A stretch of DNA of 64,000 nucleotides from Ganoderma boninense (Eukaryota; Basidiomycota; Agaricomycetes; Polyporales; Polyporaceae): positions 2,108,001 to 2,172,000 of the forward strand of contig CM035307.1 of the NCBI GenBank assembly GCA_002900995.3. Reading direction: 5' to 3'. The notes beneath the pieces were generated by a model that was given only the letters and a program-made list of their open reading frames with translations, was not told where the DNA came from and did no database searches. Made by a program: the position numbers and the translations under genes. Shown one piece after another: positions 53,518-63,805 of the stretch. Positions within the stretch are counted from its first letter, which is position 1, and every line of letters begins with the position of its first letter.

Positions 53518-55922
53518 ATGCCTTCTGTGCGCGTAAAGAAGGGCTATCGGAACCTCGATAGCTTCTCCAACGATGGTCAATCCCGTTCCAGGGCGCTGTC
53601 TGCCCCCCAGGCCCATCTCCCTCAGGAATTCGAGATGGCAGCAACGCCCCAACCACCTGGCAGGTCCTGGTCGAGCGGTACAGATAATAGGCTCCCTAGC
53701 AGGCCACGCGCACCGAGCAAAATCTCCAGCCACATTCTGTCGAGACGTCGACCTTCAGCGACATCCATACCCGAATCTCCTGCTGCGGGCCCTTCTCATC
53801 TTGCCCATAGCAGCGCACATCGACACCCCCATTATCTTTTGCGGCGCCATCACGATGTATACGTCGCCGAAGGACAGCAGGCTGACCTTCGCGTCCCGAA
53901 CAACGGTTGCGGCGACATAGCCGGGAGTCACATTAACCTCGCTTTGCAACACCTTGAGGGAGAGGACTTTGATCGCCCGGACTCGGAGGATGAGCATCAC
54001 CATGATGATATTGTAGAACATCTGGACGTGATAGGTGCGCCCTTTGAATCCCTGATAGCTGCCATAACCTGAAAGTCACCGCAAGATCCTCAAATTTCCA
54101 CCGTATGCGACTTAACGAACGCCGCGAATGCCATTGTGGTGTGCGTTTCACCGGTCCGTTCTGTCATTATTCGCGCCTGACCACCTCACCTGGTTGTCAG
54201 CCCTCCCTTGTCATTCTATTCAAGAAAACCGGTGGTCGTCCTACCCCAGCCGACCAAGAAGAACAAGAAGCAGGTCGATGCAGAGAAGGGCTCGGGGGAC
54301 GCTCCGGAAAATCTCTCTGAAGATGCTCTTGATCAGCACGTTCAAGACGTATTGAGCAAGCGCGCCAAGTTCAGGAGGATGATGGCAGGTGTATGGTCTT
54401 TTCTGAAGACACGTAAGTAATATTCTACTCAAGGTCAACCCATGCTGACTAGAGCTGGTTAGCTCTCGGGGTGAGTTCCGCTTTTTTGGTGTTTTACAGA
54501 ATAATGTTCATGTCTCCGCACGGAAGATCGCTACCGCAATTTACGGTTTCCTCGTCGGTAGGTCCCCAATCTTCTAGACGCCTCAGTGTCTCTGACGAAT
54601 AGCTACGCATATAGTATTCTGGGGCACCGCAATCGTTGTCTTTCTCATACCAATTATCAACCTGCACAATGAGCTTCAGCAAGGCTATTGGGTCGAGCTC
54701 TCACAGCAGGTTGAAACAGGTATGCTTTTAAGCATGTGCATATTGGACATTTTGGCTCATCAGTTGCCAGGTCTCTTCACTATTACGAGTATAGGATTTA
54801 TCCCTTTCCGCGTCATGGACACGTATCGTAAGTACTTTTCGCTCTTAGTTTAAGCTTTCCCTCTGACCTCTGATAGGGATATGTAAGATCTGGTGTTATA
54901 AGCGCAAGATTGCTCGAGTGCGAAGGAAGGCGGGGCTGCTCGAGCTGTATGACCCGGATGACCTCCCGGACCCCGTCTACGACAAGACTCATGTCCAGGT
55001 GTTAAGTGAGAAGGAACAAATAGATTTGCATTATCGTGAGTACGTCGTGGCCTGAGATGTGCTCTTTTTTACTGTTCTGCGTAGAGCAACACCAGTTCAT
55101 GAAATCCCAAACATGGTATCGACCGCATGGCACGCAAACCCATCGAGTAAGTCCAAGTTAGAACCTCAGACTTTTCGGAGAGATGCTGACCGACCTTTAT
55201 TTCCTACAGGCCTTTCCTATCACGTAAGGCTTATTTTGTGTTTCGGCAGGCTACCAACTCAACCTATCGGCAGGATGGCGCTCTGGATATGCATCTGCAA
55301 CGACCTCAACTCCTTCTTTCAGTGTCTCCTAAGTGGCACAATGTGGGGTCTCGATCGGTAGGCCCCGTTCCGATACATGTCTTGTCCTCAGGCTGAAACA
55401 GGGGCAATGGCAGCTTCGAAAGGCCAGCGTGGACCACAGCAACCACGCTGCCCGCCGCATTCGTACGTATCACCGCCCGATTCCTCTCACCCCGAGCCGC
55501 GCGTAGCTCACGCATACACATACACACAGGTCGCTGGCATCATCGCTGGCGTTCTCATCTACCTGGGCGGACGCAAGACCCGCCGCACAAAGCAGGTCGA
55601 GGACAGACTCCGCCTCGCGCTAGAGATGGAGGGCGACATCAGCAAGGCGAAGCGTACCGACTCCGACACGCCTACAGCTGTTGGAGTTGCCGTCGAAACC
55701 CCTCTAGGCCCCACGGACTTGCTCACAGTCGAGATGCCTTCGAAGATCACCTCGGCGTCCCAGTCGGAGAACAACCTGGCCCCCGGCCCCATCGACATCA
55801 CCGATGCGGGTCGTACAGGGCCCATACCAGAGGAACCATCGCAGCCTGCTGGACGCAAGAAGTCTGGCGCTTCTCTACGATTCGCAGACGAGATAATAGT
55901 CCCACCAGTCCATTCTCTATAG
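53518..55922 (+). CDS. DUF2985-domain integral membrane protein
   Basis: A multi-exon gene with the ATG at 53518 (MPSVRVKKGYRNLDSFS). The N-terminal ~190 residues are low complexity with many Ser, Pro, Arg and His (HHHDDIVEHLDVI). After two short exons (DPQISTVCDLTNAANAIV and PPLSFYSRKPVVVLPQP) comes the conserved DUF2985 region: RMMAGVWSFLKT, ITAIYGFLVVFWGTAIVVFL as first helix, WVELSQQVETGLFTITSIGFIPFRVMDTYR, ICKIWCYKRKIARVRRKAGL, YDPDDLPDPVYDKTHVQVLS, QTWYRPHGTQTHRAFPIT, ALWICICNDLNSFFQCLLSGTMWGLDR and a last helix near VAGIIAGVLIYLGG. A polar tail ends at IIVPPVHSL, stop 55920-55922. The family is fungal and of unknown function, probably with four membrane helices. Start choice is by first in-frame ATG. 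Confidence 0.85.
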
Positions 55923-56686
55923 ACTCTGTTTTTGTTTCTGGCCACAACTTGGTGATCTAGCGGTGAAGTATATCTAATATTTGAATCACGGACACACGAA
56001 TCACGTTGCTACCACTCTCATAGACTGTTCCTTGCTTCTGTCTGTACGTGCGTGTGCGTGTTCCTGGTATCTCTACAACAAGCTTGCTGTACGTGCAAAT
56101 GTATACCTAGCCCTGTAGTCGTGCTCTACTACCGCTGCCACTAATGCAGCAGCGATAATTCCTTACAATGCCCACACACCTACACACGGGAAATATCATC
56201 ATGACAGCGATACTATTGCGTTACGGATACATGCTCGTCATCGTGATAATTATACATGAGTGCCGTTGAAAGCACTTTTAAGGATTGTTGAAATCCGCCC
56301 AAAACACCTATCCACCCCTGCAACACCAAAATCATCCTGCAAAGAACCCAAAGACACCGAAGACCAGAGCAAGGCAATCCGCCGAGGCGGGACATGCCCT
56401 GGTCCCAATGCGCCAACTACGCGCGGCCAGCCTCGCCGACAAGACGTCCGCCCGAGTCCAAGATAGCGACGGAGAACGGGGGATCGGGAGCGTCGGTGGA
56501 GGCTCAGGAAGAAGGACCGCGGGTGTCACGGCGCCGGCACCCACACGGCTACACGTTTTCTGCTTATCATCCACACCACTGCACGACAACTGGGCCGAGA
56601 CCGCAAGGCAGCTCGTTGAGAGTGCGCTGATAAGTTACAGGTAAACCGTAACGCGGGCGCTGTTGAAGCGCGTGGGCGGACGCCAT
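55923..56686. other. Intergenic region between convergent genes
   Basis: 764 nt between the stops of the DUF2985 gene (+) and MET6 (-). Open frames at 56260-56644 show no conserved motif. Nothing else seen. Confidence 0.45.
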
Positions 56687-57252
56687 TTACGCGTTCGTCT
56701 GGCGCGCCCAGCGGGCGGCGTTGACGAGGTTCACGAGCGACGCCTCGGTCTCCTTCCAGCCACGCGTCTTGAGGCCGCAGTCGGGGTTGACGACGACGAG
56801 GTCGCTCGGGAGCGTCGCGAGCATCGCCGTGAGGCGCTCCTTGATCTCGTCCTCGGAAGGAACACGGGGCGAGTGGATGTCGTACACGCCAGGCCCGATC
56901 TGGTTGGAGTAACCGTAGTGCTTGAACGTGTTGAGAAGCTTGAGGTCGCTCTTCGACGCTTCGATAGAGATGACGTCGGCGTCAAGCGCCTGGATGGAGG
57001 GGAAGATGTCGTCGAAGTCGGAGTAGCAGAAGTGCGAGTGCGTCTGGAGCGCGTCGGTAACACCAGCGGTGGCCAGCTTGAACGACGGGAGCGCCCAGTC
57101 GAGGTACGCCTGCCAGTCTGCCTTGCGAAGGGGGAGACCCTCACGAAGAGCGGGCTCGTCAACTTGGACAGCCTTGATACCGGCCTTCTCGAGGTCGACG
57201 ACCTCGTCGCGAAGCGCAAGGGCGAGCTGCTTGCACTGCAGCTCACGAGAGA
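56687..57252 (-). CDS. MET6: Cobalamin-independent methionine synthase (MetE/Met6), C-terminal part
   Basis: The enzyme moves a methyl group from 5-methyl-tetrahydrofolate to homocysteine to make methionine. Only the last ~187 residues are here. They show AGIKAVQVDEPALREGLPLR, the zinc-site region HSHFCYSDF (Cys ligand), SIEASKSDLKLL, GYSNQIGPGVYDIHSPRVPS and the second zinc cysteine in VVNPDCGLKTRGW, then the end WARQTNA with stop 56687-56689. The frame is open to the N run at 57253. The sequence right of the gap does not continue the gene, so the 5' part is missing or misjoined. The zinc ligands seen (His, Cys, Glu, Cys pattern) are intact, so the gene is probably functional in the real genome. 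Confidence 0.93.
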
Positions 57253-57352
57253 NNNNNNNNNNNNNNNNNNNNNNNNNNNNNNNNNNNNNNNNNNNNNNNN
57301 NNNNNNNNNNNNNNNNNNNNNNNNNNNNNNNNNNNNNNNNNNNNNNNNNNNN
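57253..57352. other. Scaffold gap of exactly 100 N
   Basis: One hundred N, the usual placeholder for a gap of unknown size. It truncates MET6, and the sequence on its two sides may not be true neighbours. Confidence 0.99.
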
Positions 57353-57726
57353 CTCATGCCAGCGTCACGGTTCCTGCAATATTGTCGTTGCGAAAGCTGC
57401 GTCCTAGGTTGCACGGACGCATCTAGAGGGAAGCCGTGGACAGACAGATTGCAATGGAACGTCCACAGTCGATCCCTCCGCCTCCGTCACTCGTCATCCC
57501 CCGCTTGCCCAGGAGACACGTTCGAGTGTATCGCGCCCGCACCTTCGATCGAGGATCGCTCCACCAGCCTTTTCGCATCTGTTCTTGTTGGAGATGCTCC
57601 AGACCCATCCAGGATGATATTGACTCCCCGATCCGTCAACGAGATATCACCAGTGCCGACTCCTGATCCCCTGGCGATGGGAGATCTTCTCGAGAGCTTC
57701 TCGCGAATCCAACTCTCTGCCCCACC
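57353..57726. other. Short contig flank beside Gypsy-2, possible coding
   Basis: The minus strand is open from the LTR edge (57726) to a stop at 57487 (80 codons, starting with GAESWIREKLSRRS), but no domain is recognised and the upstream part is behind the LTR. It may be an exon interrupted by Gypsy-2. Confidence 0.25.
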
Positions 57727-58186
57727 TGTTACGACTGGCTGTCGAGTAAGATCAGGGAGGAGGCTTACAAGACGAGCAAGGGCGTCGACGAGCACCTGTG
57801 CAGCGAGAGCGGAGCAGGGCTCGACAGTCAGGCTGGAGACAAGATGTATTGAGCGAGTAAGTAACGAGCGAGAATACAGCAAGGCTTACCTGGAGACAAG
57901 AGGTCGAAACTGAGGTCTCCAGGTAGCGAAGTACAGGCCTTATATACATGTAACGGACAGTGGGAACCGGGGACAATAGGTAACTATGGACACGGGAACC
58001 AGTGGAAGAACAATGGTATGTAGTACAATGACAACGGGAACGATGGGTGACAGGAGTTATTGTACTGCGAGAACAAGGGACAGGTTTGCTAAACAACGGA
58101 GGACAATAAGGACGACGCGGGAGGCAAACAGTCCGAAAAGGGAAAGAGAGACGCCGGGGTAGGCGCCGAGCGTGCCGTTCATGACA
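57727..58186 (-). repeat. 3' LTR of Gypsy-2
   Basis: A 460-bp LTR with TGT...ACA ends. On the minus strand a TATATAA (57940-57946) stands about 30 nt before AGTTTCGACCT (57901-57911), the predicted 5' end of the transcript. The first 195 plus-strand bases recur unchanged at 63806-64000. Confidence 0.92.
57940..57946 (-). promoter_or_regulatory. TATA box of the Gypsy-2 LTR promoter
   Basis: TATATAA on the minus strand, about 30 nt upstream of the self-complementary undecamer at 57901-57911. Confidence 0.65.
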
Positions 58187-58199
58187 ATACCCCCCTTCT
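58187..58199 (-). promoter_or_regulatory. Polypurine tract of Gypsy-2
   Basis: AGAAGGGGGGTAT on the minus strand, directly before the 3' LTR. Confidence 0.75.
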
Positions 58200-58212
58200 A
58201 AGGATCGTGTCC

Positions 58213-61200
58213 TCACGATCGAGTCTTCTTGTTGAGAGGGCCAGGAGCGTCGGGATGTGTCGAATGAAACTTTTGCAGCACTTTCGGCGCATTTGCTAGA
58301 TCCGACACGTCTTCCCAGCTATCGTGTTCAGGGCCCCAGCCCTTCCAGTGAACAAGATACTGTAGTTTCTTCCACCGCCCATACCGACGCGACTCTAACA
58401 CTTCCTCTACTTCGTACTCTTCCTCTCCTTCCACTTCAAGAGCTGCAGGTTCAGGGGGATGCCGACCGGGAAGCTGGCTTTCCTTGTGCGGGTGTAGGAG
58501 CGTCACGTGGAACACTGGGTGGAGTCCCATGTCTTTGGGGAGCTTGAGCTCGTAAGCCAAGTTTCCCACTTTGCGCTTGACAGGGTATGGGCCAGCATAC
58601 CGGTCCACCAGTTTCCGAGAGACTCCAGGGACCCGGAAGTTCCTAGTGTCGAGCCACACCTTCTGACCCTCCTTGAACTCTGGAGCAGTGGAGACGTAGC
58701 GATCATAGTACTCCTTCATCCGTTCTGCTGCCAGGGTTAAGGCTGAGGTCGCATCCTCTCTCGCCTGTCGCAACTCCTCTCTTCGTTCGTCTGCCGTGGG
58801 CACCGTGGTAGATAGCATCGGAATGTGGAACTGAGGTTCGTAGCCGTACATGAGGTAAAACGGCGAGTACCCTGTGGATGAGTGTACACGCGAGTTAAAG
58901 CAGTATTCTGCCGTTGGCAGCCACTTGACCCAATCGTCGCGGCGCCTTGAGCAGTACATCCGCAGGTACGCCTCTATCTCCTGGTTCCATCGCTCCGACT
59001 GCCCATCCGTCTGCGGGTGGTAAGCTGTGGACAATGCGCTTTCTATATCGAGGCCTTTAAGGATTGCACGGAAGAGCTTGCTAGAGAACTGGGGCCCCCG
59101 ATCAGAGATGATCTTTCGCGGGAGTCCATGTAGACGGAACCATTCTCTAATGAAGTTGTCTGCAGTCCCTTCCGTGTCGATCTCCTCGGTGCATGGAATA
59201 AGGTGAATCATCTTTCCATGCCGATCAGCAATAAGCTGGAGCGCATTGTATCCGTCCACCTCCGGCAGTCCAGTGATGAAGTCACAGGTAACTACTTGGC
59301 CTGGGCCGTCTGGGATCTCGTTGGGTTGAAGAGGACCGTGTGGCTTCGCATGTGAAGTCTTGCCACGGCGACAAGTGTCGCAGGTCTCAACGTAATCCTT
59401 AATGAACTTTGCCATGCCCGGCCACCAGTAGTTCCGTGTAACCAACTCCACCGTCTTTGCCTGGCCAGGGTGTCCAGCAGGCGGGAGGTCGTGGTGGATG
59501 CGCACTATCTCTGCTCGGAGCGCGTCGTCTTTGGGGACATAAACTCGGCCGCGGTAGAGCAGCAGGCCTTGTTCTGTGTTCCAGTCCACCAAATCGTTCT
59601 GTAGACGTGCTGGCCCTAGCTTATCGAGCTTGCTGAGTGCCTCTGCGACCTCCTGCTCACGCTCTCCACATTCTCGAATGCGGCGGAGCAGTGCCTTTTC
59701 TGGTACCACTGACATGTGCCCTCTCTTGGCTGCCAGTACTCGGAAGCGATCGGGTTGCAACATGACTCGGTTCAGGTTGTCATCGGCATCGTCCTTCTGG
59801 TGATCAGGCCTGCGCGACAGCGCGTCTGCCCTACCATTGGAGGTGCCTGGCTTGTGTGCAATGACAAAGTCGAACCGTGACAGATAGAGAGCCCATCGTG
59901 CCTGCCTGCGTGTGAGGTTTTGCGCGGCTTTCCAGTACTCGAGGTTCTTGTGGTCCGACTGGATCTCGAACACACTGGGAAGACCCTCGAGGTAGTGGCG
60001 CCAGGCCTGCAGGGCACGGATGATGGCGAGCATCTCCTTGTCATAGATCTCGTAGTTGCGTTCCGCATCGCTCATTGACTCAGAGTGGAAAGCCACGGGG
60101 TGCCATTTGCCGTCCTCCCCCTCCTGAGACAGAACCGCACCAGTAGCATACCCGGATGCATCGACTTCAATGCGGGTTTTGCGGTCTGGGTCATACATGC
60201 TCAGGACAGGGCTTTCAGTGAAACGACGTTTGAGCTCGTCGAATGCTGATTGCTCTTCGGCACCCCATTGCCAGGGAGCGCTACCTGTGAGACGGTCGAG
60301 GGGTTTGCATACTGCGCTGAAGTCCTTAATGAACCGCCTGTAGAAATTCGCGAAACCGCGGAACTTCCGTACATCTGAGGCGTTCTGAGGGACGGGCCAT
60401 TCTGCGATACCCCTGACCTTCACTGGGTCCATCTCCACACGGTTCTCCGAGACGAGCACACCTAGGTACTCAACCTTCGGCTGTTCGAATTCGCACTTCT
60501 CTGGCTTGCAAAACAGGTCATGCTCCGCCAGACGCTTCAGGACCTCACGCACCAAAGTGCGGTGTTCCTCGATGTCGTTGGTGAATATGAGGATGTCGTC
60601 GAGGTAGATAGTGATTTTGCCGAGTATGATGAGGTCCTTGAAGATGTCGTTCATGAGCGCAGAGAATGTACTGGGCGAGTTAGCCAGTCCGAAGTACATC
60701 ACGTTCGGTTCGAACAGTCCGCGATTGGTAACAAAGGCAGCCTTCCATTCATCACCGGTCTTAATCCGCACATTGTTGTACCCCCAACGGATGTCAAGCT
60801 TTGTAAAGTACTTGGCCCTCTTGAGTCGATCCATCAAGTCCGACACCAGCGGCAGCGGGTATCGGTTCTTAATGGTGATGTCGTTCAATCGCCGGTAGTC
60901 CTGTACAGGACGTAGGCTGCCATCCTTCTTTTTAACGAAGAAGAATGGTGACGACATCGGTGACTTCGACTCTTGAATATATCCTTTTGGCCAAGTTTCT
61001 CGCTAAGGAACTTGTCAAGCTCAACCTGCTCGCTGGGCGACAGGGGGTACACCTTGGAATGGAACATCCTAGCGTCTGGTACGAGTTCTATAGCGTGGTC
61101 GTAGGGTCCGTGCTCAGGTAGACGTTCGGACGCCTCTTTCGAGAACACACGCAGATACTCGTGGTACTGGGGAGGTACGATCTCTTCGACAGGACGGACT

Positions 61201-61987
61201 TCCTTCTTCTGGTACTCTTGTTCAGCGAGCTGTTGAGAGTACGTGTAGCTCGCCGACACAAAGATCTTAGGGGTACCTCGAAGTCGTCGTCCATCTTCCA
61301 GTGCATTGAGAAGAGACTCCTCAGTGCCATCCCATTCCGGCAGAAAACCTGGTGGTGGAGGCCTATCTTCCTCCTCCTCCTCGACCATTACAGCCGTGCA
61401 TATCCTACCCATCGTCTTTGCCTTCCGCACCCGTCGAGAACCATTGCGCGCCGTAAGCCGTACCTCCGTATCACGCGCTTTGGTTTCAACAGGTTTGGAT
61501 GCCTTCCGATGAGCCGGACATGCCTCTGGACATCTCGATAGGCGCAGCGAGCCACGTTCCCAATCTACTTCAGGGTTGTGTTCGCGCAGCCAGTCCAGGC
61601 CAATGATCACATCCTCTTCTCCTATGTCTGTCACCACAAACACCACCTTCTCTCGGTGGTCTCCAATCGCCATATCCAACACGGCGACCTCCGTGATCGT
61701 TCCATCACGGTTCTCGGTACCATCTATGTTGTACAGGGGAATTGGCCTTGCCAACTTCCTCGTCGTAACCTGGTTCTTCTCTACGAACCGTCTATGTAAA
61801 AACTTAGTAGTAGCCCCGCTATCTACCATGGCTACTATGTCCTTGTGTCGCTGCTTGCCGATTAACCGTACTGGTATATGAAAGTGTTGGCCACTATGAT
61901 TTACTTCATATACAAACGCAGAACTCAGTACAGAAAATCGACTATTACTACAAGAGCCGGCACGCGCAGCGTCCAGTGCGGCTCTAA
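58213..61987 (-). pseudogene. pol: Gypsy-2 Pol: protease, RT, RNase H, integrase, chromodomain (one frameshift)
   Basis: Pol is in the -1 frame relative to gag and is open from the gag end. It encodes an aspartic protease (AMVDSGATTKFLHRRF, near 61829) and continues to about 60990. There a shift of frame interrupts the stretch just before RT (normal order: LDKFLSEKL, then SSPFFFVKKKDGSLRP). The second frame (60957-58213) has RT with VQDYRRLN and YLDDILIF, RNase H (IEVDASGYATGAVLSQ), integrase (HHDLPPAGHPG...CDTCRRGK, DFITGLPEVDGY, IISDRGPQFSSKLF, STAYHPQTDGQSERWNQ), a GPY module (YAGPYPVKRKVGNLAYEL) and a chromodomain (VLESRRYGRWKKLQYLVHWKGWG). RT and IN active residues are intact. Because the LTRs are identical, the frameshift is either very recent or a sequencing error. 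Confidence 0.9.
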
Positions 61988-61997
61988 TCAGAAACCC
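61953..61997 (-). promoter_or_regulatory. Programmed -1 frameshift signal at the gag-pol junction of Gypsy-2
   Basis: On the minus strand G GGT TTC (61997-61991) is the last sense heptamer of gag, directly before TGA (61990-61988). After exactly 5 nt the perfect 7-bp stem AGAGCCG (61985-61979) / CGGCTCT (61959-61953) forms with a 19-nt loop. Pol is in the -1 frame. Confidence 0.8.
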
Positions 61998-62824
61998 TCC
62001 TTCTTCTCAGCGGTCGTAAGGGCCGTGATCTTCTCCTCCATCGCCTTGAGCTGGGCCTGAAGAGCTGCTACTTCCGTGGTCGCAGTGGACGAGGAAGCAG
62101 CTTGCTGACTCTTTAGCCGCGGGCAGTCATACTTACGATGTCCAGGCTGGCCACAGATATGACAGTTTCCAGGGAACGGCTTCTTCCCGGTAGCGGCCGC
62201 CTTCTCCCCCTTCTTCTTCCATCCAAACGACTTCGGCCGTTCTTCCTCTCTGGTGACGAGGGCCTGGTCGAGCGACAGCGCCACCTTCTGGATTTTGGTG
62301 AGGTCCGAGATGTCGTGGGCACTGGTGGCGAGGACGTCCCGGAGCCTGGGAGGCAGGCCCGAGCGGTAGCGTTCGCGTTTGTCCTCGTCGCCAAAGCCGG
62401 TTCGAGCCGCGGCTGCGTTAAACTGCGCGGTATACTCCTGGACGGTGCCGACCTTGCGGTATGCCTTGCAAAGCTTGACCAGTTCAGCGATGGCAGCCTC
62501 CTTGTCGTCGGCTGCGCAGAAGTGGTCCTTGAAGGCTGTGCTGAACGCGGCGTAGTTTGCCCAAGGACTAGTTCCACCAGCGAGCGTCACGATGTGGGGG
62601 CCAGCCCAGGCTGCTGCTCCTTCCGTGAGCCTACTGAGGATGGTCATCCATACCACATCAGGTGGTGTGCCGACAGCCACCGCTGTGAGGGTGTTGAAGT
62701 AGATCTGGGCTGCAGATACGAAGCGGAGGCCATCCTGGGGGGACTTTCCATCGTAGTCACGTGGGGCGATTTGGGAAAGGAGCTTGGAGGTGTCGAACGG
62801 TGGAGCGGGGGCAGGGGTAGTCAT
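61988..62824 (-). CDS. gag: Gypsy-2 Gag
   Basis: A frame of 278 residues from the ATG at 62822-62824 (MTTPAPAPPFDTSKLLSQIA). The capsid part has DYDGKSPQDGLRFVSAAQIYF, WMTILSRLTEGAAAWAGPH, WANYAAFSTAFKDHFCAAD, TVQEYTAQFNAAAARTGFGDED and FRSGLPPRL-like segment YRSGLPPRLRDVL. One CCHC zinc knuckle (CHICGQPGHRKYDC) lies near residue 230, followed by a short coiled tail (ALQAQLKAMEEKITALTTAEKKEGF). The same frame stays open far upstream of this ATG (to about 63245) without another ATG, so the real protein may be longer if translation begins at a non-ATG codon or after splicing. Confidence 0.9.
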   Translation of the reverse strand: MTTPAPAPPFDTSKLLSQIAPRDYDGKSPQDGLRFVSAAQIYFNTLTAVAVGTPPDVVWMTILSRLTEGAAAWAGPHIVTLAGGTSPWANYAAFSTAFKDHFCAADDKEAAIAELVKLCKAYRKVGTVQEYTAQFNAAAARTGFGDEDKRERYRSGLPPRLRDVLATSAHDISDLTKIQKVALSLDQALVTREEERPKSFGWKKKGEKAAATGKKPFPGNCHICGQPGHRKYDCPRLKSQQAASSSTATTEVAALQAQLKAMEEKITALTTAEKKEGF

Positions 62825-62916
62825 GGCGGGTGTGGACGCTTGACTGGGTGCAGCTGATGAAGAGGTTGAGGGTTGTGGAGTGTTGAGGCTGATGGTCTCT
62901 TGCTTGGGTTCCTTCT

Positions 62917-63429
62917 TTACTTCCGGCTTTTTCTCTGCCTTTGGGAGTTTAGAAGTTGAAGCAATGGGGGTTGCGGGAGTTGAGGTTCGTCGCTGTCCAA
63001 GACGCTCTGTGACAAGTTCAAGAGCCTTGTCGAGGATGGGGGACCCTGTCGATCGTGCAGGACTGGGGATTCGACTCTGGACACGACTCTGGGTTGTGAG
63101 GTAGGGCGTGAGGCAGGGCGGGATGAGGGGTTCCTGGATGCGATGAGGGCGGCTTGGCGAGCTGGGGGTCGGCTTGGATCTCGAGGTGCAGGTGCTGGTG
63201 GGTTTGCGATCTTCGCACGGATTAGGACTTCCTGTTCTTTGGTGGTGAGGAGTCTAGGGGCGATGCCTTCGCGAGTTTCAAGAGTATCGTCGAATGTGTG
63301 TGATCGGTGGGGGCACGGTTGCTCCTCGCAGTAGTACCAGGCTTGCTTATCTTCGTCCCAGTACTCGTCTTGTACTGCAGTGGGGTGAAATATGTGTCCC
63401 CAGGCTTGGCAAGCCACGTTGAATCTCGC
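62917..63429 (-). CDS. Unexplained open frame in the Gypsy-2 leader
   Basis: Between the 5' LTR and gag lies a leader of about 980 nt. It holds an open frame of about 170 codons with no ATG start (first possible residues DKEARFNVACQAW), encoding a Cys/His-containing piece (WDEDKQAWYYCEEQPCPHRSH) and then a Pro/Ser/Arg-rich part to a stop at 62917-62919. Just before it stands TTCATTCCTAG, which resembles a 3' splice site. It could be a leader protein, an N-terminal part of Gag reached by splicing or shifting, or chance. No family match is known to me. Confidence 0.35.
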   Translation of the reverse strand, partial: ARFNVACQAWGHIFHPTAVQDEYWDEDKQAWYYCEEQPCPHRSHTFDDTLETREGIAPRLLTTKEQEVLIRAKIANPPAPAPRDPSRPPARQAALIASRNPSSRPASRPTSQPRVVSRVESPVLHDRQGPPSSTRLLNLSQSVLDSDEPQLPQPPLLQLLNSQRQRKSRK

Positions 63430-63792
63430 TTCCTTATCCTAGGAATGAAACGGCAGGTGCACGATCCAACACTGTCTGCTCAGCCTCCTCGGCCTATTGC
63501 TGTGTCTTAGCCCAAGGGACACGGGCCCAAGGGTGTTCTGCCTTGGCTTTGTTTCGCCGCCTTTCTCTAGCCTCCCACGCCGTGAGGCGGACCACTTCTG
63601 TCAGTACCGGGGTCTCGTGTTAGGAGCTTTCCGCGTACTGTACCACTAAGAGTGGCAAGCCTCAGGTTGCGCCGAGACCACGTCCGATGGTGTGACTAGA
63701 GCGCGCACTACGCTAGGCCAACACAGAGGATCTAAGTGCGTACCGTACGAGAGGGGAAGAGTGTGGGTGGAGTACGCCGGTGCTCGTGTAGA

Positions 63793-63803
63793 AGTTTCGA
63801 CCT
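63793..63803 (-). promoter_or_regulatory. Self-priming primer-binding site of Gypsy-2
   Basis: On the minus strand AGGTCGAAACT lies two bases after the 5' LTR. It lacks the TGG of a tRNA site but is the exact reverse complement of AGTTTCGACCT in the LTR (57901-57911 and 63980-63990), about 30 nt downstream of the LTR TATA. Confidence 0.75.
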
Positions 63804-63805
63804 AA

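Noticed and set aside
62138..62857. 239-codon antisense frame over Gypsy-2 gag
   Set aside because: It lies entirely opposite the gag frame, which has the capsid domain and CCHC knuckle.
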